The notes below the pieces were generated by a model. The model made no database searches. It was not told the DNA's origin and saw only the letters and a list, made by a program, of their open reading frames with translations. DNA of 64,000 nucleotides from Haladaptatus pallidirubidus (GTDB lineage: Archaea > Halobacteriota > Halobacteria > Halobacteriales > Haladaptataceae): the NCBI RefSeq assembly GCF_020700235.1, contig NZ_CP085301.1:744001-808000 (forward strand). The letters are read 5' to 3'. Positions within the stretch are counted from its first letter, which is position 1. Every line of letters starts with the position of its first letter. The translations under genes were made by a program, and so were the position numbers. This document shows, piece after piece, positions 50,373 to 58,940 of the stretch.

Positions 50373-51143
50373 TCAGAACTGACCAGTTATCTGGAGATAC
50401 ATCAGCCCGAACAGTATCGCATCGTACGACCCGTGGATGAGCGCCGAAATCGTGACGTTTCCCGTTTTGAGGTAGGTCACGCCGAGGAGGAGCGAGAGCA
50501 GGAAGATGATGACGAGCGTGCTCGCGGTTCCCATCAGCGTCGCCCCCATCGCGTAGGCCGGGATGTGCGCCAGCGCGAAAATCGCGCTGGCGACGACGAC
50601 CGCACCGCGTTTCGAGAACGTATCGTACAGAGATTTCTGGATGATGTTTCGATAGAGCAGTTCCTCGCCGGGACCGATGATGAGCCACGCCGCGGGAATC
50701 AGAAGGAGGAGGATTTCGGGGTTTCCTTGGCTGGCCTGCTGTTGGATGCTGTGGTCTGCGGTGTTGATTCCGAGTTGCATCATCACGAACCCGGCGACGA
50801 TTTGCAGGACTAACAGGGCGATAGTTCCGACGATGACGTAAACGAATCCACTGACATTGGGCAGTTTGAAATCGAGATACGAGGATCCGTACCCGCGACC
50901 GGCCATGAACAACGCGGCGACCGTTCCCGTCCCGAACCCGAGCGAGAGCGTGGAGAGGGCGAGTTCTTCCATCGGCCCGAGCGTATTCGGGCCGAGAACG
51001 AGGACGAATGCAGTCGCCCACAACGAGATGGCGAGCAGACCTGAAAGGCCGAGAACACTCCCGATGAAAACTGCACGCACCATTTGGCCGAGCGAAGCGC
51101 GGGGCCGAGAATCGCCGCCCACACCTGCTGTACCGTCTTCCAT
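50373..51143 (-). CDS. CPBP family intramembrane metalloprotease
   Basis: This 256-residue polytopic membrane protein has the CPBP/Abi motifs: GPGEELLYRNIIQKSLYD (EExxxR), IFALAHIPAYAMG (His) and ISALIHGSYDAILFG (His). These form the metal site of Rce1-like proteases that trim CAAX-type or other peptides. About eight helices are predicted. The ATG at 51143 begins MEDGTAGVGGDSRP; sequence further upstream overlaps the PGF-CTERM gene and is unlikely. The substrate is unknown. Confidence 0.92.
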   Translation of the reverse strand: MEDGTAGVGGDSRPRASLGQMVRAVFIGSVLGLSGLLAISLWATAFVLVLGPNTLGPMEELALSTLSLGFGTGTVAALFMAGRGYGSSYLDFKLPNVSGFVYVIVGTIALLVLQIVAGFVMMQLGINTADHSIQQQASQGNPEILLLLIPAAWLIIGPGEELLYRNIIQKSLYDTFSKRGAVVVASAIFALAHIPAYAMGATLMGTASTLVIIFLLSLLLGVTYLKTGNVTISALIHGSYDAILFGLMYLQITGQF

Positions 51144-51189
51144 ACGCGCGAAAAGGAACTGCGGGAGTAAAGATGCTACGACCTGAAGG

Positions 51190-51960
51190 TTAGCGTCGTC
51201 GGGAGAGCACTGCGATACCAGCGACTGCAACGACTGCGGCAATCAGTCCGAACCCGGGTTGACCGCTGCTGTCGCTCGCCTCCATGGTCTTCGTGGCCGT
51301 CTGTTTCGCCGCATCGTCCGCCGTCATTTCGGTGGTCGTTTCGACTTCAGATTCCGCGGCGGCTTCTGATTCCGTTCCGACTTCGGACTCTGCGTCGGTT
51401 TCGGTTTTCGTTCCGGCATCGTCGGCCGTGGTCGCCGTTTCCGTCGTCGGCTCCATTATCGTTGACAGCGTTTCCGTGGTCGTCGTCGACGCTGGCCCCG
51501 CTCGGAGGACACCATCGGAGACGGCAAGCGGTGTCGCGGCTGTCTCGTTACTCTCCGGAGTGGCGACGACGACACCGAACTCGATGCCGGGGTCGTAACC
51601 GCTGAAATTGAACAGTGCGGCGAACGACCCGTTTGGCTGTACCGAGACCGTTTGCGACTTGAAGAACTGCCCTCTGGCGTGAATCTGAACGAGGAGTTCA
51701 GTGTCGGGGTCGAAGCTCGTCTGCCCGCGAACCGTCTGATTTGCGGCGGCGTCAAAGGCGAAGCCGTCGCCACCGGTATCGAGCGAAACGGAGCTGTTGT
51801 TCGCTTCGGTCGTGCTGTGGTCGAATGGGACGTCGGATGTCGCTCCTACCGAGCGGTCGACGAGCGAGGTGGTTACACTGGTCGCGGTCGTCGTGCCGCT
51901 GAAGAGCGAAATCACGACGAGCGCCGTGAGAACTGCCGAGACGTAGTTGTGACTCATCAT
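51190..51960 (-). CDS. Secreted PGF-CTERM surface protein, Thr/Glu-rich
   Basis: This 256-residue protein has a signal peptide (AVLTALVVISLFSGTTTA), a globular BGTF-like domain (GDGFAFDAAANQTVRGQTSFDPDTELLVQIHARGQFFKSQTVSV), a low-complexity stretch of about 90 residues of T, E and A (ETDAESEVGTESEAAAE) and a C-terminal PGF-CTERM anchor (SSGQPGFGLIAAVVAVAGIAVLSRRR). It should be processed by archaeosortase A and fixed in the membrane lipid. The long T/S region is a likely site of O-glycosylation. Two ATGs are adjacent at the start. Confidence 0.85.
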   Translation of the reverse strand: MMSHNYVSAVLTALVVISLFSGTTTATSVTTSLVDRSVGATSDVPFDHSTTEANNSSVSLDTGGDGFAFDAAANQTVRGQTSFDPDTELLVQIHARGQFFKSQTVSVQPNGSFAALFNFSGYDPGIEFGVVVATPESNETAATPLAVSDGVLRAGPASTTTTETLSTIMEPTTETATTADDAGTKTETDAESEVGTESEAAAESEVETTTEMTADDAAKQTATKTMEASDSSGQPGFGLIAAVVAVAGIAVLSRRR

Positions 51961-52041
51961 ACTGAAAGGGTGTCATTCAGGGGTGACACGAGGGGCGTAT
52001 GAATACTTCCCGTAGGTCGGTAAATGCTTTGTGAACAGCGA

Positions 52042-53334
52042 CTATTCTATCACGAACGTAGACTTGTCAGCGACCGAATCGGCTTCGTCGAAATCACCGT
52101 CGCCGAGCAGGCCACGGGCAGCGCGCTTACCCCACTCGACCGCGGGTTGGGTGAACGTTTCGACGCTGTAGAGTTCGCCCGCGAGAATACAGGACGCTTC
52201 CAGACAGTAGAGCAGTTCTCCGAGTCCGTACTCGTCCACGCGGTCGATTTCAAGTCGAACCGACGGTTGGCCCGATTCCGCGAGGCTCGCCTCGGTCGCC
52301 TCGAACTCGGCGTCCAACAGCGTTCCGAGGCTCTGTCCGCCGAGGTATTCGAGTCCGGGCAAGTCAGTTTCTGGAATCGCACAATCGTCGCGTTCGGTCG
52401 GTCGAACGAAGGTGACCATCTTGTCGCGGGGGCCAGCGCGATACAGTTGCAGTTGCGAGTGCTGGTCAGTCGCCCCAAGCGCACGAACCGGCGTCTGGCC
52501 GAGTCCGTCCTTGCCGAGGCTCTCGGCCCACAGTTGGGCGAACCACTCGGCGAAGGTTTCTAACGACTCTGCGTAGGGCATCATCGCGTTGATTCCCGCC
52601 CCGCGTTCGTCTAAGGCGTAACACGCCGTTCCGTAGGCGTAGGCCGGCGATTCGAACAGCGACCCCGAAAGCCGATTCGCTTCCGCCCGCGCACCCGAAA
52701 GCACCGCGCCGATGTCGTGGCCCTGAATCGCTGCGCAAGCCAATCCGACCGTCGAAAGAACGGAAAATCGACCCGGAACGCCGTCCGGAACGTCGAGCGC
52801 GGGCAGGTTGTGCCGGTTCGCGAGGTTCCGGAGATTGCCCTCCTCGCCCGTCGTGACGAAGGTTCGCTCCGTCCAATCCACGTCCGCCGACTCCATCGCA
52901 TCGCGGACGACGAGGAAGTTCGTGAGGGTTTCGGCCGTCGTGCCGGAGCGAGAAACGACGTTGACCGCGGTATCCGAAAGCGAGATGTTGTCGAGCAGAG
53001 AGGAGACGTGTTCGGGATCGACGTTGTCGAGGAAGTAGGCGTCAACGTCGGATTCGAGTCCGTGGGCCAGCGTCGCCGCGCCGAGCGCGCTTCCGCCGAT
53101 GCCGACCGTGAGAACCGTTTTCGCGTCCGCGAACGATTCGACCGCGGTTTGAATTTCGTCGGTGTCGGTCGTCTCCGGCAGGTTCAGCGATTCGTAGCCG
53201 TGGTCGTGGTTTTCGCGTCCGGTTTCGATTCGTTCGTGGGCGTCGGCGACGCGCTCGTCCAGACGGTCGAGCGCGTCGCGTTGGATGCCCGGTGAGACAA
53301 CGGTGTCGAGGGCGTTGCCGAGGTCAACTCGCAT
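52042..53334 (-). CDS. pgi: Glucose-6-phosphate isomerase
   Basis: This 430-residue protein has PGI motifs: VGIGGSALGAATLAHGL (phosphate-binding loop), NVVSRSGTTAETLTNF, the RFSVLSTVGLACA turn and LGATDQHSQLQLY with the active His/Gln. It interconverts glucose 6-phosphate and fructose 6-phosphate in gluconeogenesis and the modified sugar routes of haloarchaea. The size fits the archaeal/bacterial type. The gene stands alone on the minus strand. Confidence 0.95.
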   Translation of the reverse strand: MRVDLGNALDTVVSPGIQRDALDRLDERVADAHERIETGRENHDHGYESLNLPETTDTDEIQTAVESFADAKTVLTVGIGGSALGAATLAHGLESDVDAYFLDNVDPEHVSSLLDNISLSDTAVNVVSRSGTTAETLTNFLVVRDAMESADVDWTERTFVTTGEEGNLRNLANRHNLPALDVPDGVPGRFSVLSTVGLACAAIQGHDIGAVLSGARAEANRLSGSLFESPAYAYGTACYALDERGAGINAMMPYAESLETFAEWFAQLWAESLGKDGLGQTPVRALGATDQHSQLQLYRAGPRDKMVTFVRPTERDDCAIPETDLPGLEYLGGQSLGTLLDAEFEATEASLAESGQPSVRLEIDRVDEYGLGELLYCLEASCILAGELYSVETFTQPAVEWGKRAARGLLGDGDFDEADSVADKSTFVIE

Positions 53335-53977
53335 ACGAGAGTCGGCACTGCGTGGGAAGAAAAAGCCACATGCTTTGTCGTGTTGGGGCCATGCTGATGG
53401 TGACGATAGTTCTCGATTCGATGGGTTCAGGCACTGCCTACTCGTTCAGTACATCGTAGGACTGGAGTTTCAGACAGTAGTTGCAGTTGCGAGCAGGCGA
53501 GACATAGCACTCGACCGCGACGACCTCTGTGATTTTCACGCGTCATTTGCAGTCACTAGGGCTAATACCGCAACCTCTGATGCAGACACGACTGGTTGAA
53601 AATCGACTCATCAGCAAAAACCGGCAGGCCGACCAACCGCTGGAAGACGGCAATCGACACACCCCACGAGAATCAGCAATCGACACAACCGCTAGCGGCC
53701 AGCAATCCCACCGCGAACGAGGAGCGTAGCGACGAGTGAGCGGACCGACGACTGAACGGAGCGGAGTTCTCGTGAGCGAAGCGAACGAGAGCACGGAAGA
53801 CGCTCTGCGTCTTCCGGAGCGAAGTGAAGGAGAAGTGCTTTTGGTCCAGCTTTTACAGAAAATGCGAGATAGCGAAGCTATCTCGTTCATTCACGGTCGA
53901 CGCTCGTGAAGAAGCCAGCAGAAACGGCGACGACGGTCGTCGCCGTTTCTGCCCGCGACCGCCGTAAAAAGTGAGTT
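53335..53977. other. 643-bp intergenic island with hairpins
   Basis: No gene is established. On the minus strand a GTG-started frame of 33 residues (53539-53438) reads KITEVVAVECYVSPARNCNYCLK..., with three Cys, weakly protein-like. From 53690 the sequence becomes hairpin-rich: CGGAAGACGC-TCT-GCGTCTTCCG (53794-53816), CGAGATAGC-GAA-GCTATCTCG (53865-53885) and a 17-bp perfect stem (53918-53952). Confidence 0.7.
53918..53952. repeat. Perfect 17-bp palindrome downstream of pan
   Basis: GCAGAAACGGCGACGAC-G-GTCGTCGCCGTTTCTGC is a perfect 35-nt inverted repeat with a one-base centre. It starts 25 nt past the PAN stop codon on the minus strand, where it would fold as a very stable 3' hairpin of the pan mRNA. 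Confidence 0.85.
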
Positions 53978-55201
53978 TTAGTAGGCGTACCGCAGGTTCG
54001 GAATCGCGGTGTCGTCACCGGCCTCGATTTTCGCTAAGGCACCTTCGAAGTCCGCCATGGTTACCTCGGTACGACCGTCGCGGATGGCGAACATTCCGGC
54101 TTCGGTCGTCAGGCTCTCGATTTCGGCACCGCTGAATCCCTCGGTCACCTCGGCGAGGTGGTCGAAGTTCACGTCGTCCGAGAGATTCATGTCGCGAGTG
54201 TGGATTTCGAGGACGCGGTGGCGACCCTCGTCGTCCGGGTTCGGCACTTCGATGAGGCGGTCGAAACGACCGGGGCGAAGAATCGCGCTGTCGAGCATGT
54301 CGAAGCGGTTGGTGGCCGCGATGATGCGGATTTCGCCGCGGTCTTCGAAGCCGTCCATCTCGGATAGCAGTTGCATCATCGTGCGTTGGACTTCCGCATC
54401 GCCGGACGTTTTCGAGTCGGTTCGACGGGAAGCGACCGCGTCAATTTCGTCGATGAAGATGACGGCGGGTTCGCGCTCCGACGCCAACGAGAACAGGTCG
54501 CGGACGAGTTTGGCACCCTCGCCGATGAATTTCTGGACGAGTTCCGACCCGGCCATCTTGATGAAGGTGGCGTCGGTCTGGTTGGCGACTGCTTTCGCCA
54601 GCATCGTCTTTCCGGTTCCCGGCGGGCCGTGGAGAAGCACGCCGCTCGGCGGATCGATACCCGCAACTTCGAACTGTTCGGGGTTGATAAGCGGTTCTTC
54701 GACCGCTTCGCGAACTTCTCGAATTTGTTCTTCGATGCCGCCGATGTCCTCGTAGCTCACCTCCGGCGATGCGTCCACTTCCATCGCCTGCGCTCGCGCG
54801 TCCGTCTCCGAATCCAGCAGTCGCTCGATGGTGAACGAGTCGTTGACGGCGACTCGGTCACCCGCTTCGATGTTTTCGCGCAGTTGCACCGCAACGTCGG
54901 TCAGCACCTCTTGGTTGTTGCCGTGCTGTTTGATGATAACGCCGTCGTCGGTCACGTCCTCGACCGTGGCGACGTACAGCGAAGTCGTTTTCAGCGTCTC
55001 GTTTTCGCGCTGAAGTCGGTCTACCTCATCGGCGAGATCCTCACGACGGTCTCCGGCGTTTTCGACCCGCTCGCGCAGTTTTTCGTTGACCTTCACTATG
55101 TCCGTAAAATGCTCTTGAAGCGCCGCAAGACGCTCCTTGTCGGACATCTCCGGGTCAAGTTCGAGTGTTGGTCTATCAGGGACAGATGGACTGCGCGACA
55201 T
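53978..55201 (-). CDS. pan: Proteasome-activating nucleotidase PAN
   Basis: This 407-residue AAA+ ATPase unfolds substrates for the 20S proteasome. An N-terminal coiled coil (DKERLAALQEHFTDIVKVNEKLRERVENAGDRREDL) is followed by the OB domain (SLYVATVEDVTDDGVIIKQHGNNQEVL) and the AAA module with Walker A GPPGTGKT, Walker B VIFIDEID and the arginine finger region RPGRFDR. The protein ends LRYAY, so the penultimate residue is Ala rather than the Tyr of the HbYX motif used for gate opening. The ATG at 55201 is the expected start. Confidence 0.95.
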   Translation of the reverse strand: MSRSPSVPDRPTLELDPEMSDKERLAALQEHFTDIVKVNEKLRERVENAGDRREDLADEVDRLQRENETLKTTSLYVATVEDVTDDGVIIKQHGNNQEVLTDVAVQLRENIEAGDRVAVNDSFTIERLLDSETDARAQAMEVDASPEVSYEDIGGIEEQIREVREAVEEPLINPEQFEVAGIDPPSGVLLHGPPGTGKTMLAKAVANQTDATFIKMAGSELVQKFIGEGAKLVRDLFSLASEREPAVIFIDEIDAVASRRTDSKTSGDAEVQRTMMQLLSEMDGFEDRGEIRIIAATNRFDMLDSAILRPGRFDRLIEVPNPDDEGRHRVLEIHTRDMNLSDDVNFDHLAEVTEGFSGAEIESLTTEAGMFAIRDGRTEVTMADFEGALAKIEAGDDTAIPNLRYAY

Positions 55202-55447
55202 TTGTTATTCGTTCGTATGTCGCCACATTAAAAGTGCCTTTGGGTCGCGGGACATCCGGAAGATTTGTGTATGTTCGAAAGTGTCGCGCGTGTTTGGGCA
55301 GTTTCGCGCTATTTTGCCGGTATTTTTCGAAGGTAAATCAGTTTTTCTGACGCTGTTAAAATTAATCGTTTAGAAAGCGGCCGCAAGAGGGGTCGTTCGT
55401 ACGAAGATTCGGATTCGGTAGAAGAATTAATTTTTGAAAGTACTGAA

Positions 55448-57238
55448 TTAGATAAGCTCTTCCATTTCGTCCAGATGCGTGTCGTACACGTTGAGCGCGC
55501 GTTGGATAGGCTCGGGCGACGCCATATCGACGCCCGCATCGCGGAGGAGTTCGAGCGGGTATTCGCGCGACCCGTTGCGCAGGAAGTTCAGATAACGTTC
55601 CGCGGCGGGTTCGCCTTCGTCCAAAATCTTGTCGGCCAACGCGACGGCGGCGCTGATACCCGTGCTGTACTGGTAGACGTAATAGGCGCGGTAGAAGTGC
55701 GGGATACGCATCCACTCGCGCTCGATTCGGTCGTCCACGACGGCGGGTTCGTAGAACTCCCGTTTGAGGTCGCCGTAAATCCCGTCCAGTCGGTCGGGTG
55801 TGAGCGCCTCGTCGTTTTCAACGATCTGATGGGCCTGATACTCGAAGTCCGCAAATAGCGTCTGGCGGTAGAGGGTCGAACGGAATCGCTCCAGATACTC
55901 GTTCAAGACGTGCAGGCGGAACTCGGGGTCGTCCACGGTTTCGAGCAGGTGGTTGGTCAACAGCGCCTCGTTGACCGTGCTGGCCACCTCGGCGACGAAG
56001 ATTTCGTAGCCGCTGTACACGTAGGGTTGCGTCTCGCTCGTCAACTGCGAGTGGAGCGAGTGACCGAGTTCGTGTGCGAGGGTGTACATCGAGGAGATGT
56101 CGTCCTGATAGTTCATCAGGATGAACGGCTGAGTGTCGTAGGTGCCGCCGCTGTACGCTCCGGCCTGCTTGTCCTGCGATTCGTACACGTCTATCCAGCG
56201 CGATTCGATGCCTTCCGCGACCCGCGACTGATAATCCTCGCCGAGTGCGCCGACCGCTTCAACGACGTATTCGACCGCTTGGTCGTAGTCGAGGTTGGGA
56301 CTCTCGGAATCGGTCATTGGCATGTAAAGATCCCACATCCGGAGTTCGTCTACGCCGAGGCTGTCGCGTTTGAGTTCCGCGTGCCGGTGGAGTTTGTCGA
56401 GATTGTCCCGGACGGTTTCCAACAGGTTGTCGTACACCTCAGACGGGACGTTTGGGCCGTCCAAGGCAGCCTCTCGTGCGGTGTCGTAGTTCCGGGCACG
56501 GGCGTATTTCACGTCGGCTTTGACGCTGTTTTTGTACGCCGCACCGACGGAATTTCGCACGTCGCTCCACTCGTCGAAGTAGCCCTCGTACACCGACTGT
56601 CGGAACTCGCGGTCGGGGTTCTTGAGCAGGTTGACGAAGTTACTCTGCGTGATTTCGACCGCATCACCATCAGGGTCTTCGACCGTCGGGAATCCCATGT
56701 CGGCGTTCGACAGCATGTTGTAAATCTCGCCGGATGCGCCGGTCACCTCGCCGAACTCCGCGAGCAAGTTCTCGATTTCGGCGGATCGGGTGTGTTCTTT
56801 CATCCGCATCACGTCGTCGAGATAGTGATCGTACTGTTCGAGACCGTCAGTTTCCGCAATCATGCGGTCGAGTTCGTCGCGGTCGAGCGACTGCACTTCC
56901 GGTTCGATGAAACTGCCCGCGCTCCGGGCGCGCGATGCGAGCGACTGCGCGCGGGTGGAAAGGGCCTGATACTGCTGGTCCGACGTGTCCTCGTCGCTTC
57001 GCATCCGCGCGTAGGACGCGACCATAGCGACCTCGCGGATGAGTTCGTCCGACAGTTCCAACACAGAAAGAAGGGTTTCGCCGTCCTCCGTCGCCCGTCC
57101 CTCGTATGCTTCGAGATCGGAGAGCCTCCCTTCGACTTCCTCGTAGGCCGCCTCCCAGTCCCCGTCGGTCGCGTAGATGCTCTCCAAATCCCATTTGTAC
57201 TGCGCGTTGATCTCACTTCGTTCGGGTACAGAACTCAT
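55448..57238 (-). CDS. pepF: Oligoendopeptidase F (M3 family)
   Basis: This 596-residue zinc peptidase cleaves oligopeptides in the cytoplasm. The active site HELGH (His-389) occurs in MYTLAHELGHSLHSQ, followed by the third zinc ligand Glu in FVAEVASTVNEALL and the downstream substrate-binding FYRAYYVYQYSTG. The start is the ATG at 57238. It lies next to pan and an M28 peptidase, a protein-turnover neighbourhood. The first 150 residues are helical, as usual in the family. Confidence 0.97.
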   Translation of the reverse strand: MSSVPERSEINAQYKWDLESIYATDGDWEAAYEEVEGRLSDLEAYEGRATEDGETLLSVLELSDELIREVAMVASYARMRSDEDTSDQQYQALSTRAQSLASRARSAGSFIEPEVQSLDRDELDRMIAETDGLEQYDHYLDDVMRMKEHTRSAEIENLLAEFGEVTGASGEIYNMLSNADMGFPTVEDPDGDAVEITQSNFVNLLKNPDREFRQSVYEGYFDEWSDVRNSVGAAYKNSVKADVKYARARNYDTAREAALDGPNVPSEVYDNLLETVRDNLDKLHRHAELKRDSLGVDELRMWDLYMPMTDSESPNLDYDQAVEYVVEAVGALGEDYQSRVAEGIESRWIDVYESQDKQAGAYSGGTYDTQPFILMNYQDDISSMYTLAHELGHSLHSQLTSETQPYVYSGYEIFVAEVASTVNEALLTNHLLETVDDPEFRLHVLNEYLERFRSTLYRQTLFADFEYQAHQIVENDEALTPDRLDGIYGDLKREFYEPAVVDDRIEREWMRIPHFYRAYYVYQYSTGISAAVALADKILDEGEPAAERYLNFLRNGSREYPLELLRDAGVDMASPEPIQRALNVYDTHLDEMEELI

Positions 57239-57338
57239 ACCATACTGGTAAGAACAGCCACCCTGTAAACGTTGAGATTTCGGAAGGATACTTTACCGCC
57301 GGACAGAGGTTTTTACGGGATGCCGACACAGAGGGGGT

Positions 57339-58673
57339 ATGGCTGACGAGGCACACACAGCGCTCGCCGAAATGTGGCAGGACGATTATCCGTGGCAATT
57401 CTTGACGAAGTTGACCGAACTAGAAAACCGGATGGGCGGCCATCCCGGCGAGAAACGGGCCGCCGAACTCGTCGCCGAAGGATTCGAACGCGCCGGTGCG
57501 CGAAACGCTCACACCGAATCGTTCGACATGGATTGCTGGTCGCGCGGTTCCGCACGACTCGCCGTTACCGACCCGGTGGAACGTTCGTTCGAAACCATCG
57601 CACTACCCTACTCGCCCGCTGGCGACGTGCGAGGCGAATTGGTCGATGTTGGCCACGGCATGCCGGACGAGATAGACGAAAAAAATGTCGGCGGGAAAAT
57701 CGCGGTCGCCAGCACGACGACGCCCGCCGGAAGTCGGTTTATTCACCGGATGGAGAAGTTCGGCTACGCCGCCGCGGCGGGCGCGGAGGGATTCATCTTT
57801 CACAACCACGTCTCGGGACAGCTACCACCCACGGGGTCGCTCACGTTCGGCAGTGAAACCGCGATTCCGGGCGTCGGCGTGAGCAAGGAAACAGGCACGT
57901 GGCTGACCGACTACGCCGACCGCGAAGCGACCGCGAGGCTCACCGTCGATGCCGAAACGACGGCGGGAACGAGTCACAACGCCATCGCGGAACTCGGCCC
58001 GGAGACGGAAGAAGAAATCGTGGTCGTCGCTCACCTCGATTCCCACGACATTGCGGAGGGTGCGCTCGACAACGGCTGTGGTATCACCGTCGTCGTTGCG
58101 ACGGCCCACCTGCTCGCAAAGATGAACCTCGACACGCGCGTTCGACTCGCTGGCGTCGGCTGTGAGGAAATCGGCCTCCTCGGAGCGAAGTCACTAGCCG
58201 GGTCGCTCGACGCCTCGAAAGTGAAAGCGGTCGTCAACATCGACGGTGCAGGTCGCTTCCGCGACATGCGGGCGTATCTCCACGACTCCGAAACGATGCG
58301 CGACGTGGTCGAAACAGTGTCCGAAGAGGCGAACCAACCCATCCACCAGCAGGACGGCGTCCATCCGTTTAGTGACCACTGGCCGTTCTTAATGCGCGGT
58401 GTTCCGGCCCTCCAACTGCACAGCGAGCAAGACCACAGCGCGCCGGGCGTACGCGGGCGGGGCTGGGGCCACACGCACGCCGACACGCGGGACAAGGTGG
58501 ATGATCGAAACCTCCGCGAACACGCGATGCTGGCCGCGCTGCTCATTCGGGAGGTCGCCTCACGCGACGAGATTCCGCGACCGAGCGCCCAGAGCGTGGC
58601 CGAAAACCTCCGCGAAAACGACTTCGAAAAAGGGATGCGGGCCGCAGGGATCTGGCCCGAGGACTGGGACTAA
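57339..58673 (+). CDS. M28 family metallopeptidase with PA domain
   Basis: This 444-residue M28 aminopeptidase-type protein has the zinc cluster: VVAHLDSHD, GALDNGCGITVV, GCEEIGLLGAKSL (Glu-Glu), VVNIDGAG and a late His in LHSEQDHSAPG. A PA-like insert (GKIAVASTTTPAGSRFI... AAGAEGFIFHN) lies before the catalytic domain. It has no signal peptide and so is probably cytoplasmic. Its start and the pepF start are divergent (101 nt apart). Peptide specificity is unknown. Confidence 0.93.
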   Translation: MADEAHTALAEMWQDDYPWQFLTKLTELENRMGGHPGEKRAAELVAEGFERAGARNAHTESFDMDCWSRGSARLAVTDPVERSFETIALPYSPAGDVRGELVDVGHGMPDEIDEKNVGGKIAVASTTTPAGSRFIHRMEKFGYAAAAGAEGFIFHNHVSGQLPPTGSLTFGSETAIPGVGVSKETGTWLTDYADREATARLTVDAETTAGTSHNAIAELGPETEEEIVVVAHLDSHDIAEGALDNGCGITVVVATAHLLAKMNLDTRVRLAGVGCEEIGLLGAKSLAGSLDASKVKAVVNIDGAGRFRDMRAYLHDSETMRDVVETVSEEANQPIHQQDGVHPFSDHWPFLMRGVPALQLHSEQDHSAPGVRGRGWGHTHADTRDKVDDRNLREHAMLAALLIREVASRDEIPRPSAQSVAENLRENDFEKGMRAAGIWPEDWD

Positions 58674-58892
58674 GCTTCGATTCGTTCGCCGTCCACGATT
58701 GCGCCGACGAGGATTGTGAGGCCGCGAAGCGCGAAGTAGACGCCGAAGAAGGTAGAAAAACGCGAAGACAACCGGCCCGAATCCGTCGATTACTCCGGCA
58801 GTCGTTGTGTCGATCCAGCGTCCGAACGAGAAAATTAGTATTCCGGCGGTGACGTTCACGGTCACGTCTCGTACCGCGTCGCTGTTTAACAC
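58670..58892 (-). pseudogene. Frameshifted small membrane protein gene
   Basis: A GTG-started frame (58892) codes MLNSDAVRDVTVNVTAGILIFSFGRWIDTTTAG... VVFAFFYL and then turns into nonsense. Shifting by one base at about 58752-58760 (the TTTTTCTACCTTCTT region) restores FFGVYFALRGLTILVGAIVDGERIEA and a stop at 58670. The total of 223 nt (3 x 74 + 1) confirms one extra base. This suggests a recent one-nucleotide insertion in a gene of about 73 codons, or a sequencing error. Function is unknown; two membrane helices would be present. Confidence 0.75.
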
Positions 58893-58940
58893 ATAAAATA
58901 TCAGTAAATAAAAGTTATAAGACTTGTCACGGGGATAAAT

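Noticed and set aside
55910..57268. 452-residue plus-strand frame over pepF
   Set aside because: Antisense of the well-supported oligoendopeptidase F gene; composition rich in V, F and R only.
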